From: Paulinella micropora
Taxonomy: Eukaryota; Cercozoa; Imbricatea; Euglyphida
Reading direction: 5' to 3'
NCBI GenBank assembly: GCA_009731375.1
Contig: BJOX01000104.1
Coordinates: forward strand, 490,828 to 544,228
DNA length: 53,401 nucleotides
Shown: positions 1-42,930 of the stretch, piece by piece
Numbering within the stretch: position 1 is the first letter of the stretch
How the letters are laid out: every line of letters starts with the position of its first letter
Notes under the pieces: generated by a model
Databases searched by the model: none
What the model saw: the letters and a program-made list of their open reading frames with translations, nothing else
Told to the model about the DNA's origin: nothing
Translations under genes and position numbers: made by a program

Positions 1-116
1 TGCGGGGGTGTCATTAGAGCCTATCGTCAATTCTTCGTACTCCCCTCACGGGTGAGACGATGGAGGCGCATGTGCAGATTTGCATCAGCCATTGACAGAG
101 ATTATTATTATTATTA

Positions 117-186
<70 letters not shown>

Positions 187-200
187 CATTTTCATTATTA

Positions 201-240
<40 letters not shown>

Positions 241-308
241 CGTTATTATTCTTATTCTTATTATTATTATTATTATTGTTATTATTACTATTACTATTAC
301 TATTAATG

Positions 309-378
<70 letters not shown>

Positions 379-389
379 TACTATTACTA

Positions 390-445
<56 letters not shown>

Positions 446-458
446 CATAATTATTAGT
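1..458 (+). repeat. SINE copy A, 3' part plus ATT tail
   Basis: Bases 1-100 match the 3' half of the SINE copies at 459 and 797 (the GGGGGTGTCATTAGAGCC and GTGAGACGATGGAGGC blocks), followed by about 355 bp of ATT/TAT microsatellite with CAT, GTT and ACT variants. The tail runs directly into the next SINE head. The 5' part lies outside the window. The isoleucine, tyrosine or asparagine runs encoded here are translated microsatellite, not genes. Confidence 0.8.
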
Positions 459-530
459 GGCACCGCGATAGCCCAGTGGTTAAGGTCTACCATCTAGGAC
501 CTGTCGCCAGTTCGATTCCCGTCGGTGCCA
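459..530 (+). promoter_or_regulatory. tRNA-like head with internal Pol III A and B boxes
   Basis: A 7-bp acceptor-like stem (GGCACCG at 459 pairing with CGGTGCC at 523-529, then A) encloses an A-box match (TAGCCCAGTGG, 469-479) and a B-box match (AGTTCGATTCC, 509-519). The T-stem around the B box pairs poorly, so this is a tRNA-related promoter module of a SINE and not a working tRNA gene. Confidence 0.75.
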
Positions 531-697
531 GTATTTTCAAAGGATATTTTCTTTGAAAGTATTGGTCTGTCTGGAAGGCTTGGAGCTGCCTTGCGGGGGT
601 GTCAGTAGAGCCTATCGTCAAATCTTCGTACTCCCCTCGCGGGTGAGACGATGGAGGCACATGTGCAGAAATGCATTCGCGATTGAATGAGAAGCAC

Positions 698-796
<99 letters not shown>
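459..796 (+). mobile_element. tRNA-derived SINE copy B with ATT tail
   Basis: A full-length unit: a tRNA-like head (459-530), a body of about 165 bp ending near 697, and an ATT(n) tail to 796. The body is shared with copies A, C (797) and D (32931). Head, unrelated body and simple 3' tail is the standard architecture of tRNA-derived SINEs, which are transcribed by RNA polymerase III and mobilised by a partner LINE. No LINE is visible in the window. Confidence 0.75.
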
Positions 797-1064
797 GGAC
801 ACCGTGATAGCCCAGTGTTCAAGTTCTACCATCTGGGCCCTGTCGCCAGTTCGATTCCCGTCGGTGCCACCAGTATTTTCATTGAACATACCGGTCTATT
901 TCTGGACCAGTATTTTCATTGAACATACCGGCCCGTCTGGAAGTGTTGGAACTGCCCTTGCGGGGGTGTCATTAGAGCTTATCGTCAATTCTTCGTACTC
1001 CCCTCACGGGTGAGACGATGGAGGCGCATGTGCAGAAATGCATCAGCCATTGACAGAGAAGCAC

Positions 1065-1139
<75 letters not shown>
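797..1139 (+). mobile_element. tRNA-derived SINE copy C with ATT tail
   Basis: Same family as copy B. The head (about 798-869) keeps the A box and B box but has an extra base in the acceptor strand (GGACACCG). The body carries an internal tandem duplication of about 36 bp (870-905 and 906-941, both with AGTATTTTCATTGAACATAC). The body ends near 1063, followed by about 75 bp of ATT tail. Confidence 0.75.
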
Positions 1140-1140
<1 letters not shown>

Positions 1141-1141
<1 letters not shown>

Positions 1142-1311
1142 GGGAGTACATAGGCCATTGGTCCTTTTCAATGGGCTGATTGGTATAAAGCTCCTAGAGT
1201 AATGTTCTATGCCGTCACTTCCTTTATTCCACCGATTGGTGTGGAGACTTTCCTTGTGGAATGGAGGACTGGATGCACATGGCCTTTTGGCTCAGCAATT
1301 GGCAGGAGATA

Positions 1312-1366
<55 letters not shown>
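1141..1366 (+). repeat. divergent SINE-like repeat with ATT tail
   Basis: Non-coding unique-looking sequence ends in ATGGAGGACTGGATGCACAT ... CAGCAATTGGCAGGAGATAC and then an ATT tail (about 1313-1367). The order and spacing of these blocks resembles the 3' end of the SINE copies (ATGGAGGCGCATGTGCAG ... CAGCCATTGACAGAGAAGC). It may be an older or related SINE subfamily; no tRNA-like head is recognisable. Confidence 0.4.
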
Positions 1367-1368
<2 letters not shown>

Positions 1369-1541
1369 GCAAGTAAATACATGTATTATGTATCGTATAA
1401 TATGTCCCCCCCCCCCCCCTTTTTTTTATAGTATGTGTATGATGCTTACACGCATTTTTCATTCATATGCATGTATGTGTGTATCATTCATGTCTTTCAC
1501 TCCCCCTTTTCAATATGTACGTATTTTTTATGTGTGTCCAG

Positions 1542-33734
<32,193 letters not shown>

Positions 33735-35126
33735 TCGGCAAATATAGCGGCACAGTTCTGTACGATTTACCCGAAATTTTTGCTCAGTCACTTTATTTCC
33801 AGCGGTGTGCCCTTTGAGTGCGATATCGCCACTGCAACCGTTCCGGCCTACCATTTCTTTTATTGTAAGAAAAAAAGGAAAAGGTTTCGTCGAACTTACT
33901 TTTCGCAGGTGGTAACGGGTGGAGTTGTCGGCCAGTCGCCCACGAAAGAGATGCAACATGAGCTCCAACCAGACGTGTTGTGTATGAGAGAGAGAGAGAG
34001 AAAGAGACCTTGCCCTCACATAATATACAAAGAATCGACGTCGAATACAGATTTTATATTCACAGGTTGCACTGCAGTGGGCGACATTTATGTAGGAAAG
34101 TCAACCATCAAATTTGAACTAACCGTCAGGTTTTGAACTAGTGGTCAGGATTCAATTTACTTCAATCCAACAGTTTTTTTTTTTTTTTTTTTTTTTAAGT
34201 CGAGAAAATCGATGTAATTTTCGCGAAATGTTGTGTAAGTGAAACCAAATTGAATTCGGACCAACATGTCGCCAACTTGTCTAGGATTATTTTCTTTTGT
34301 ACACGGATAAAAATCATGAAATAGTCGAGCCGAAAACGTATTAATAGTCACATCTTCTTCGACAACTCGAAATCTTGTTTTGTTGAGCCAATGGGCAAGT
34401 AAGAGAAAGAGAGAGAGAAAAAAAAAAAAAAACGCACACGCACACACACACCACAACAACAACAACAAAAAAAGAAAAAAAAATCTGTTAATAGGCTATT
34501 AAATTATGGTAAATGTTAATATTCTTCTTATCTATCAATAAATCATGAAACTTTACAGTAGTAAACTCTTACTCCGGAATCCACAAATGTGGATCCGCAA
34601 GACTCATGATTCACATTTGTGGATTGATATCAAACGTAATCATGATATATTGTTTTCGACGAGCCTGGGTGTGACCATGGCTCCTTTCGCCGCCGTTTCT
34701 TTCTGGTAGGAAAGGGAGCCAGGTGAGAATTTCCAAGTTCAACTTTGTGTAAAGCTAGCAAGGGGTGGTAGTCACACTAGTCAATTGTCATCCGCGGGCA
34801 CATCCCTGTCCATCCATCCATCCATCCCACTGTAACCTTACGACGTTGCCGGGGGAGGGGTTCCCATTCTGTAGACGCTACTGTTACAATAGTACGATAT
34901 TATTAATATTATATATAATATGTAATAACCGATAACTGTCCTAACGATGTGAAGCGGACTGAGGAATACCTAATCAGAAGGGACTACGGACGGTACCCTC
35001 CAGACCAAGGATAACCGACAGACCGGAACGGTACTACTTTTTACGCCTGATATTATAATATGATCATTCATCGTTAGGCCGGACAATAGGAAATGAAAAC
35101 GTTTTCCTTTGTTGCTTGGCTCTGAT
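33735..35126. other. gene-free spacer
   Basis: Presumed 3' UTR of the BEACH gene and intergenic DNA. One AATAAA lies at 34537. Poly-T (34174-34196), GA and A-rich tracts, a 12-bp inverted repeat (TCCACAAATGTG at 34580 and its complement near 34614), and otherwise unique sequence with no convincing coding frame. Confidence 0.6.
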
Positions 35127-35512
35127 CATTAGACAATTAATTAGACCGTCCCCTTCCTCCTCAACCGTACTACGTCCGTATTGCTATTTGGTACGTTAGC
35201 ATTATTCGTTACGGTTAGAAGTTAGTATTAATAGTATTATTAGTTATTATTAATACAGTCATTTAGAGTATCTTTTCTGGTACTGGTGGCACTAGCTTTT
35301 TACCATTACCCTTATTACCCATATCAGGCCGTTTCGTGTGTCATTTTCTGGAGGTACATCTTTTGTCACCGTGTGACGTCGTCAGTTTGACTGGCGGGAA
35401 TTGTTTCATTATTGTTAAATTCTTCTGCGTGGGAAGCGTTGGCCGGTAGGAGGGGGACGCCCCGAGTTCCGATCTGCGCCGTGTGAGGAAGTCGCGAGGG
35501 TTTTCTTCCAAC
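35127..35512 (+). repeat. 5' LTR
   Basis: Shares AATTAATTAGACCGTCCC, GCATTATTCGTTACGGTTAG, ACTAGCTTTTTACCATTACC and the end TTTTCTTCCAAC with the 3' LTR. The ends lack a perfect TG...CA; short inverted ends resemble TTGGA/TCCAA in the 3' copy. Confidence 0.85.
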
Positions 35513-35525
35513 TGGTTACCGAGCC
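35513..35525 (+). other. primer-binding site
   Basis: TGGTTACCGAGCC starts directly after the 5' LTR. Its TGG start and similarity to TGGTATCAGAGC suggest priming by an initiator-Met-like tRNA 3' end. Confidence 0.55.
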
Positions 35526-35804
35526 TTGCAGCGTGATCTGTGCAACGGATCGCAGAGGAGAACCTTCGTTAAAGAGGTGTGGGGTCCACCTTAAGTGACC
35601 CCGTTACAGGAAAGTGCGCATTTTTGATTCACTGTGTGGCTACAGCTGATCACTGTAGACACTACCCACGTGCTGCTCTGCTGGTGTGCAGTGCAAGGGC
35701 AAGGGTGACAGGACAGAGAGACAGTGGGGTTACACCAAAGCGTATAGGTCGTAGTGCGGGAGGGGTGAGCCTCCTAAAGGTGTTGTTCATTTGTTCTGTG
35801 ACGT

Positions 35805-36055
35805 GGCCAGTTGTGCTTGCCGTGGTCACAGTTGGGATTGAGCATCCACTGCCCACTGACACAACAAGTTGCAAGGCCAGAGTGCAAAACAGTAGGCCAG
35901 TTGTGCTTGCCGTGGTGATAGTCGGGATTGAGCACCCACTACCCACTGACACAATAAGTTGCAAGGCCAGAGTGCAAAACAGTAGACCAGTTGTGCTTGC
36001 CGTGGTGACAGGCTTGAGCACCCACTGCCCACGGACACAACAGCTTACATTGCAA
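35805..36055 (+). repeat. 90-bp tandem repeat in the copia leader, about 2.8 copies
   Basis: Units begin GGCCAGTTGTGCTTGCCGTGG at 35805, 35895 and (variant) 35985. The period of 90 keeps one open frame, but no start or family similarity supports translation. The rest of the leader up to 36660 has GA and TG microsatellites. Confidence 0.75.
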
Positions 36056-36354
36056 AGTTATTGTTGAACTCGTACTGCATCATCGCATCTACTCCTTGTG
36101 TCGCTGCTCTGACTGTGTGAGGAGGGAGAGAGAGGTGTGGTGAGGTCGTGAGCTCTGAAGAACCGTGCATTGGACACGAGGAGGAGCGAAAGGTAAGTGT
36201 TTAGGTGGTTGTACAAAAACAACTACAAACCTAGGTAGGTTGAAGAACTGACTTTGCAGATAGAGCTGCTAGTAGGTGGAAAGCTATCATAGGTGGTAGC
36301 TGAGGTAGCCTCAGTGTAGTTTGAGCAATAGAGTCAGTGGTAACACACGTGGTT

Positions 36355-36403
<49 letters not shown>

Positions 36404-36660
36404 AAGGGTGGTGTGGACAAGCAAAACACCATTATGTGTAGTGTGTGTGTGAGTCTGCTCGTGGTCTCTGTTGTGCTCTCTCTGTGTGGGAGTGTGTGTG
36501 GTTGCTTGCCTGTGTCTGTGCCATCAGAACAGCGTAAGCATAGCGTGACCCTATCTCTATTTAGCAAGTAGAGAGCATAGGTGCGTGCTGTGTGTAAGTG
36601 TGTGTGTGTGTGTGTGTGTGTGTGGAGCGTGTGTCTGTTCGAGACGGACAGTGGTTAGAA

Positions 36661-37971
36661 ATGACTACTAGTACTGAGACAGACAATAAGATTACGTTCA
36701 CCGGCAAAGAGGCATGGATCCTATTGCACAGGCAGGTAGTGCAAAGCTGTAATGCTAAGGCCCCTAAGGAAGTGCTGCAGTGTGCTGACGCCCACAAACA
36801 ATATGTACATCGCGAAAACGTATTAGGGATACAGCTTAAGGGTAGGGAGGTGCCCCCCTTTTTACTAGCTTGAGAAGAGGTAGCAGAGTGGAATGATTGG
36901 GCTGACTTGGACGAAGAAGTAGTGAAGGAATACTTCGAGGACAAAGCCAAGGGTCCTACTCGCCTGTGGCCTATGCCCAACCCCAAACCGGAAGCTTCAA
37001 ACCTTGAGGAGGCGTTAGGGGTAGAGGAAGAACAGAAAACCCCAGCCAAGAGTTACAAACCGGTATTTGCCAGTCCGAAGGATAAGCCAACCCCTGAGAC
37101 CGAAGAAGGAAAGGAGGAGGAGAAGGAAGATGAAGACCGGCACACCTCTGACCTCTACTTTAGTGGGTATGCTAGCACTGACAAACCTAGGCTGTCAACT
37201 GGCAAGGGCTCAGACTTAGAGGGCAACAGCAAGAGTGGGGCCTCCCGAGGACAGACGGACCCCTCTAAGGTCAAATCCCCACTAGGGGGTGCTGATCGTG
37301 CTGGCGCACTGACACGACAGGTGATGGCCTATGACGCTAGTGTACTTTGAGATGAGCAAGCAAAAAGAGAGGGTGTTCAATAATCTATGACATGCTCGGG
37401 GGTGAGGCGAAGAGTCTAGTGCGTGACTTAGCTGATCCGGAGAAGCTGACCTTTGGCCAAAACCCTAAAGCACTGTGGGACAGACTGCTAGCCCGGTACA
37501 AGAAAGCTGACCCCTCTGACGTTCAGGACAAGGTGAAGGAACTGAATGACTTCCTCTTTACTAGTAAGCAACAGTACGTTGGTCAGTGTGTAGACTTGAA
37601 CGCTAGGAGAGATTGGTTGGCCAACTATGGCGAAGCCCCAACCGATGACCGGATGCAGCAACAAATAGTGAAGGATGCAACAAATATTGAAGGACGCGTT
37701 AGTGGGCCCAAAGCAATCTGACTCTAGGGTAAAGAAAGCTTGGCAAGTCTGGGTTGAAATGGCTGAACTGAATCGTAAGCAGTTCAAGTGGGACTTCGCC
37801 TCCTGGTGGAAGTTCGTGCAAGATCGTGCCCTTGAGCTAGACAAGAAGTTTGACCGAGCCAAAGTGACTAGCTCCACAGAGAAAGGTTTGGCAGCTCGCA
37901 AGGCCGGGAAAGGGAAACCCAAGGACGAGTGCTGGCCTCCTGCCGCTACCTCCATGTTGGAGGGAAGGTGA
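36661..37971 (+). pseudogene. copia gag, N-terminal and capsid part, with TGA stops and frameshifts
   Basis: ATG at 36661 opens a frame that continues past a TGA at 36871 to a TGA at 37348. The capsid-like part follows in other frames (37392-37721 with PKALWDRLLARYKKADPSDV, typical of UBN2/copia gag; 37675-37971 with FDFASWWKFVQ-like text as KWDFASWWKFV). At least two frameshifts. Confidence 0.7.
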
Positions 37972-38831
37972 GAGGGGTGTGTTTCCTGTGGGACAAACAG
38001 GGGGAGTGTAGATGGGCCGACAAATGTAGGTTTGAGCATGACCCCGCTAAAGCCAAGAAGACCCGTCCCAAACCGGCAGACACCCCAAAGGGGGAGAAAA
38101 GCAAGAAGAGCGAGAAGAGCAAGGGGCCAAAATGTTTTAACTGCTTTGAAAAGGGACACATCGCCGGTAAGTGCAGCAAGAAGTGCCGGTTGTGCGGGGG
38201 CAAGCACAGGTTGAGCAAGTGCCCGGACAAAGGCCGAAAGGAGAAGGGGGAGGCAGCAAAGGGCTCTAACGTGGGTATTGATAGCGACGACTCCGAGGAT
38301 GAGGAGCCGGGCGTTGCCTTAGCCCAGATGGTGAAGTTCCTAACTGGCAAGTCGAAAGACAAAGCCCTCATGGCTAAACCCGGGGGTGCAAACCTTCCTG
38401 AACCGATCATACCCCCGGAAGACGAGAACAGTCTCGAGATCTTGCTTGAGGATGACGCCGACATAGATAAGATGAATGAGGGGCGGTGCCATGGAGTAGC
38501 GGAAGGAAAGCGCAGGTGCGTAGCCCGGTTGAAGGACCTTGAATCTCCCTTCAACAGCCTTAGGATTAAGGCAGCCACTCTCATCGATAGCAACTATTGC
38601 GTTGAGCATCAGTACCAGCGAGCCAAGCAAGAGAGAGAAAATGCCTTGCGCCGGTGGGCAGCCGACAATATTAGCTCGAAGGGATCATCTAGCTCTAATG
38701 TGCGAGATGGGAGACCCTCATGCGGAAGGTGTACCGCCAACATGAACCTCAGGCCGGTGCCCAAGCGAAGCATATGTACTTCAGAGGTGGGGTATCCCCC
38801 TCTCGTGGGGGAGTTGTGCCCCCGCCCGTAG
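37929..38831 (+). pseudogene. copia gag nucleocapsid: CCCH finger plus two CCHC-type knuckles
   Basis: A C-X8-C-X5-C-X3-H finger (CFLWDKQGECRWADKCRFEH, 37980-38039) precedes a classical CX2CX4HX4C knuckle (CFNCFEKGHIAGKC, 38133-38174) and a shorter CX2CX3HX4C (CRLCGGKHRLSKC, 38184-38222). RNA-binding part of gag. An acidic linker follows, then a frameshift. Confidence 0.8.
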
Positions 38832-39691
38832 CATCGGTGGCGGTACGCGCCCAAGAGGTGAAGGGTACTCCCCTCCGTCCGGTAGCACCCAACCCCCGTG
38901 GAGAGAATAAGGGTAGACCTAGAGGGATGAGCGGGCCGTCAGCGGTACCTGCCCCGAAGGTTGAGATTGGTTCAAAGGCCGAGCCGGCTGAGGCTGGTAG
39001 TGGTATCATGAGCCAAAACCTGAAATGTTTACTCAAAGCAAAAAGGGAAAAGGTACAAGGGGTGAAGGTGAGGCCCGGCCCGGAGGACTACCAACCCGAT
39101 GGTCTGGCGGACGTGGAAGATGAGCCTCCGGAGATGCAGTCCGATGCCGATCCTTCCTCAGAATCCGACGGGGAGGGGGAGCGTGAAGGTGAAGAGTCCC
39201 CGGCTAGAGACAGGGACGGGGTTAGAGCTCCGGTAAGGGTGCCGTCCCCCATAGGTCCCGACCCTGGTGTTGATGCAGACCCCGGTGGTGTGGATGCTAC
39301 CGCCGGAACCAATAGCAATCCGGTGACTACGCCCTCCACCAGCCCAAGCAATAGGCGTAGGTCAGTGGGTTCTCGTGCGTTTGGCTTCCTTGAGACGCTC
39401 CGAGCCTCCGTGAGTGGGATGCCCTGGTTTGCGTCCCATGCTAAGACGGTACCCCCTGCAGACCGAAAGGTGACTTCCCTGTTACCCCCTACTACTAGTA
39501 CCGGTCCGTCTACGGCCCCCTCAACCTTAACTGAGCCTGATAGTCCTACCCGACTAGGTACCGGAGAGCGAGAGAGTCGACTCCGAGCCGTGGCAGAGCA
39601 GCAAGAGGAGATGCGCCGGTTGCATCGTCCGGCGTTGAGCGGTGAGGAAGCAAAAGATGAAGCTGACTTCCGGAACAGGTGGGGAGAGTGA
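38720..39691 (+). pseudogene. copia gag-pol linker
   Basis: Low-complexity Pro/Ser/Asp/Glu-rich frame without a recognised domain, ending at a TGA (39689) after which the same frame continues into the protease. Confidence 0.6.
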
Positions 39692-40242
39692 ACTAGGCTG
39701 TTGTACGACTGGGCGCAGGGGAGTGAGTATCCCATGAACAAGCCTAGGTGGCCGAGACATTGGGCCGTAGAAGGAGCAGCAGCAAACAGTGCCGCCGTGT
39801 TTCAACCTCGTACTAAGCCATTCAGAGTCCGAGAAAGGGTAGTGGACGGTGAGAGCGTGCTAGAGAAGGAATACGCAAGTTTACCGGAAGCCGAGGGAGA
39901 AGCTGACCCGGTTGACGACCTAGTTCGTTTCATGACCCAACGCGGATGGTTGGCTAAGGGTATCCGGCTAGCAGAACAGGCTCTCCTAGGACGGAGTGCG
40001 GACAGAGATCCCATGTTCGATTCGGGAGCTACGTTGCACTTTGTGCCGGCCGGAGCTGAACAACGTTTGTTCAACATTCAGCGAGGGATGAAACGGGTAG
40101 ACACGGTCAACGGGAAGACCACCGTGACTAAGAAGGGCTCGTTAGACATGACGACCGTGAACGGAAAGGGGGAAAAGAACAGGTTACATCTAGGTAGTGT
40201 ATGGGTTAGCCCCAACATAGATGAAACCTTAGTCTCCGGTCC
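39692..40242 (+). pseudogene. copia aspartic protease, cut by a transposon
   Basis: The active-site motif DSGAT is at 40019-40033 (MFDSGATLHFVP). The frame ends at the DNA-transposon insertion; the sequence LHLGSVWVSP just before it corresponds to the end of the copia protease, and the part after it continues at 44240. Confidence 0.75.
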
Positions 40243-40570
40243 CACAACCAAACGATAACCCTCCCATACCCGGGTATGATACCCGGTATGATACCCCTGG
40301 GGTATCATAAACCGATACCCCTAGTCCATATACCCCTGTCCCATACCCCGGGGTATGATACTCCTGTCCCATACCCCTGTTCCATACATCGGGGGGGGGG
40401 GGGTATGGGGGGGCGGGCCCGGGGAGGGTATCATACCCCAGGGGTACTGGGGAAGGGTATCATATCCCAGGGGTATGGAAGGGGGGGTATGTGGAGGGGG
40501 GGGTATCCATCCCCAGGGGTATTATACCGGGTATCATACCGGGTATCATACCTGGTATCGTTTGGCTGTG
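40243..40570 (+). repeat. left terminal palindromic block
   Basis: 328 bp that begins CACAACCAAACG and itself ends in GGTATCGTTTGGCTGTG, so it can fold on itself. Dense GGTATCAT motifs, a poly-G run at 40391. About 90% alike by eye to the right block and in direct orientation. Confidence 0.8.
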
Positions 40571-40712
40571 AGGCTTCATCATCGACAGCATCTTCATCTA
40601 CTATGTCCGCTGCATCGGCCCTTGGCCAACCATCGGCCCCTGCACCTGGCACACCGCAATCGTTCCAGAATGCGCTGACCAACCCTCCGTCGTTACAAGC
40701 TCCGTTGTTCCT

Positions 40713-41119
40713 CTAACATCTAGTCACAACTATCAACAGAGTAGGCGGCGCTCTTCAAGCAAACGCGAACGCTCAACATCACCGGTACCCTCTTCTCCTA
40801 ATTGCTCTCAAGTTCCGCCAGTCTCGCCTCCGCCACCTCGGCTCACCCAACCGACTACCAGTCCAGTCGCCGGGTTGAGTAAAGCATCTACGAGAGCACA
40901 TACCAGCGCCCGCCGGAGGGCAGCCCGCGCATCTTCTGGCCGTTCGACAGCTGCGTCCAGTTCGTCATCGACCTCTGCGACAAATACAGCCGCATCGCCA
41001 GCCCAACCGCAGGCACCTGCAACATCTTCTAGTAGCTCGTCCTCCTCGTCCAGTTCGTTGTCGGTACCTGCGGCAAGCCCAGCTAGGGTGCGAGCCCTAT
41101 CCTGCCATTCCCCAGTGTA
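40713..41119 (+). CDS. Ser/Ala-rich open frame in transposon cargo
   Basis: Open frame with LTQPTTSPVAGLSKASTRAH, RRRAARASSGRST and serine runs, ending in a stop near 41119. Low complexity; no family recognised and no certain start. It may be a gene fragment. Confidence 0.3.
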
Positions 41120-41201
41120 AGGAGGCCCTCGAGTCACATACTCGCTAAGCCCACTTGGACTATACAGGACCCGCACCCCCACCGCCGAAGACCGCGACAA
41201 G

Positions 41202-42149
41202 GTGGGACCACGAAACCAGCTGGCACAGAGAGAAGCAATGGCGCCGATACCAACCCCACCTCTTTCACCTCCAGCTGAGGGTTATGTCCGGGTCATCCCT
41301 ACGAGATCGAGCCACCCTTGGTCGGGATTCTCCAACTTTACGAACATGCCAGCCCATCAACTGGAAATTCAAAAAGCCTATGGCACCAACGGCTCCCCAG
41401 GCATGACAAGGAACTCTACATTGTTCGAGACATTTTCGCCACGTTTTTTCCGACAGCGGCCATGACCATGATTCCAGGCACTCACCCGCATTGCAGTCAT
41501 CTGGGATACTGGATCCCAAACCACTTTACGCTCAACCAAGGCCTATGGCCGGATTCTACAATGGTACCCATGCAACACGCTACTTCCCTAGGATACAATC
41601 GCTCCATCACGGAGTCTTCCGTTTCCAACCCCTTAGTAGTCCGCCTACCTTTAAAGTGACTGAAGACTGGCTTCTCCCTTCGGCGGATTACAACCACTTC
41701 GCCGATAGGCCACTTTTGGTAAGAACTTTCCTCCCGCGGGATGCTAAGTTACCACATACCAGTGTAAGCAGAATATACGCGCACACAGAACCGCGACAAT
41801 GGTATGGAAAGACCAACTGGAACAATGAATACTCAACAGAGTTCTCCGAAGCCATCCAAGGCTTCTGCCGCGATCGCCCTACCATCTTGATGCAGCGTTA
41901 CTGGCCCCCTCGTAACAACGCACACGAGATAGATCCGGAGACCTTTGAAGACTTCACACATGGCCTAGCTCTTCGTTCGGGCACCAGACGCCCCCTCGCA
42001 GTCATCAACACCGAAGCAATGTGCCTGGTCCGTGCAGACACTACATCGGCCCCCTTGATGACCCGTCGCGGCAGCAATGCGTCTACGAAAACCGCACTTG
42101 AAGACATCTTTCAGATCCCGGAAGGTTCCACCATGATGTCACGGTTTTA
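41202..42149 (+). pseudogene. unknown protein in transposon cargo, frameshifted
   Basis: First part in one frame (PTPPLSPPAEGYVRVIPTRS ... FETFSPRFFRQRP, to 41465), then from about 41491 another frame (AGFYNGTHATRYFPRIQ, HTEPRQWYGKTNWNNEYSTE, RPTILMQRYWPPRNN), running into a 10-base gap at 42150. The Tyr/Trp/Asn/Pro-rich composition reminds me of axonemal microtubule inner proteins, but this is only an impression. Confidence 0.35.
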
Positions 42150-42159
42150 NNNNNNNNNN

Positions 42160-42191
<32 letters not shown>

Positions 42192-42246
42192 AGAATGAAA
42201 GAGGAAGAGATGGGTACATAGAGAGAGAGACAGTGAATGAGAGAGG

Positions 42247-42277
<31 letters not shown>

Positions 42278-42282
42278 CAGAC

Positions 42283-42328
<46 letters not shown>

Positions 42329-42388
42329 TATGTATGTGTATGTGTCCTTGTCTGCGATGAAAACTTTACGATTGTGTGATTCTCAAAT
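42160..42388 (+). repeat. GA microsatellite after a gap
   Basis: GA(n) with GATA units (42248-42263), then a short unique stretch. Confidence 0.8.
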
Positions 42389-42472
42389 GTGAACAAGTCT
42401 TTGAAGGACTTGAAACTTCATAACAACAGGATTGATCCAGAAGGTGCAAAAGCGATCGCGGCCGCGCTTGAG
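42389..42472 (+). pseudogene. LRR exon, plus strand
   Basis: 84 bp encoding one 28-residue RNI/NLR-type leucine-rich repeat (NKSLKDLKLHNNRIDPEGAK then AIAAALE). Donor GAG|GTACCT is intact; the expected AG acceptor is replaced by AAAT, so it looks dead. Confidence 0.7.
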
Positions 42473-42476
42473 GTAC

Positions 42477-42560
42477 CTTGAGTGCCTCTCCAAGAGCTTG
42501 CGCTCCCGCATCTCCGATGTCGTTCCCTGCCAGATCAATCTCACGCAGAGTCTTGTTCAC
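42477..42560 (-). CDS. LRR exon, minus strand
   Basis: 84 bp, one repeat: VNKTLREIDLAGNDIGDAGA then QALGEALK. Acceptor ATGCAG and donor AAG|GTACCT both intact. Points at the plus-strand exon at 42389 with only the GTAC between them. Confidence 0.7.
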
Positions 42561-42647
42561 CTGCATTCAACATGAGCACGCATCATAAATGCTAGCCGGC
42601 GGGGTAGCAACAGGCGCAAATACATATTTTCAAACATATTGGTGCAG

Positions 42648-42727
42648 GTTAACTGGGCTGTTGGACCTAATTAATCAATAAAAGCATCGGCCCAGAGGGC
42701 GCCAAGACTATCGCTGATATGCTAAAG
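42648..42727 (+). pseudogene. LRR exon, plus strand, frameshifted
   Basis: Acceptor GTGCAG present; 80 bp instead of 84, so the frame is broken in the first half, but KSIGPEGAKTIADMLK is clear before donor AAG|GTACCT. Confidence 0.65.
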
Positions 42728-42731
42728 GTAC

Positions 42732-42821
42732 CTCTAATCCTTTCGCGATGTGCTGCGCTCCTTCTGCACCAATCTGATTCGATGAAACGTCTAGCCTCTC
42801 GAGCTTGCACCCCTTGTTCTC
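42732..42821 (-). CDS. LRR exon, minus strand
   Basis: 90 bp: ENKGCKLERLDVSSNQIGAE then GAQHIAKGLE. Acceptor TGCACAG, donor GAG|GTACCT. The 30-residue length reflects two extra residues at the start. Phase 0 with the neighbouring minus-strand exons. Confidence 0.7.
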
Positions 42822-42930
42822 CTGTGCACACAAAAACATTCATTTGCAGTGCTACGGGAGTGCATATAAAAGAATGTTGTTGCATTATGTAACAGAATTT
42901 TGTTCAAACATCAGATGACTTACTACGCAC

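Noticed and set aside
14-497. Long open frames of Asn, Ile, Tyr or Leu on both strands
   Set aside because: Translations of the ATT microsatellite in the SINE tail; no start context, no non-repeat content.
459-530. A functional tRNA gene
   Set aside because: The acceptor-like stem and Pol III boxes are good, but the T-stem mispairs and copies occur with a SINE body and tail.
35579-36067. A protein-coding gene in the copia leader
   Set aside because: Open only from a GTG, made largely of a 90-bp tandem repeat, and upstream of the gag start.
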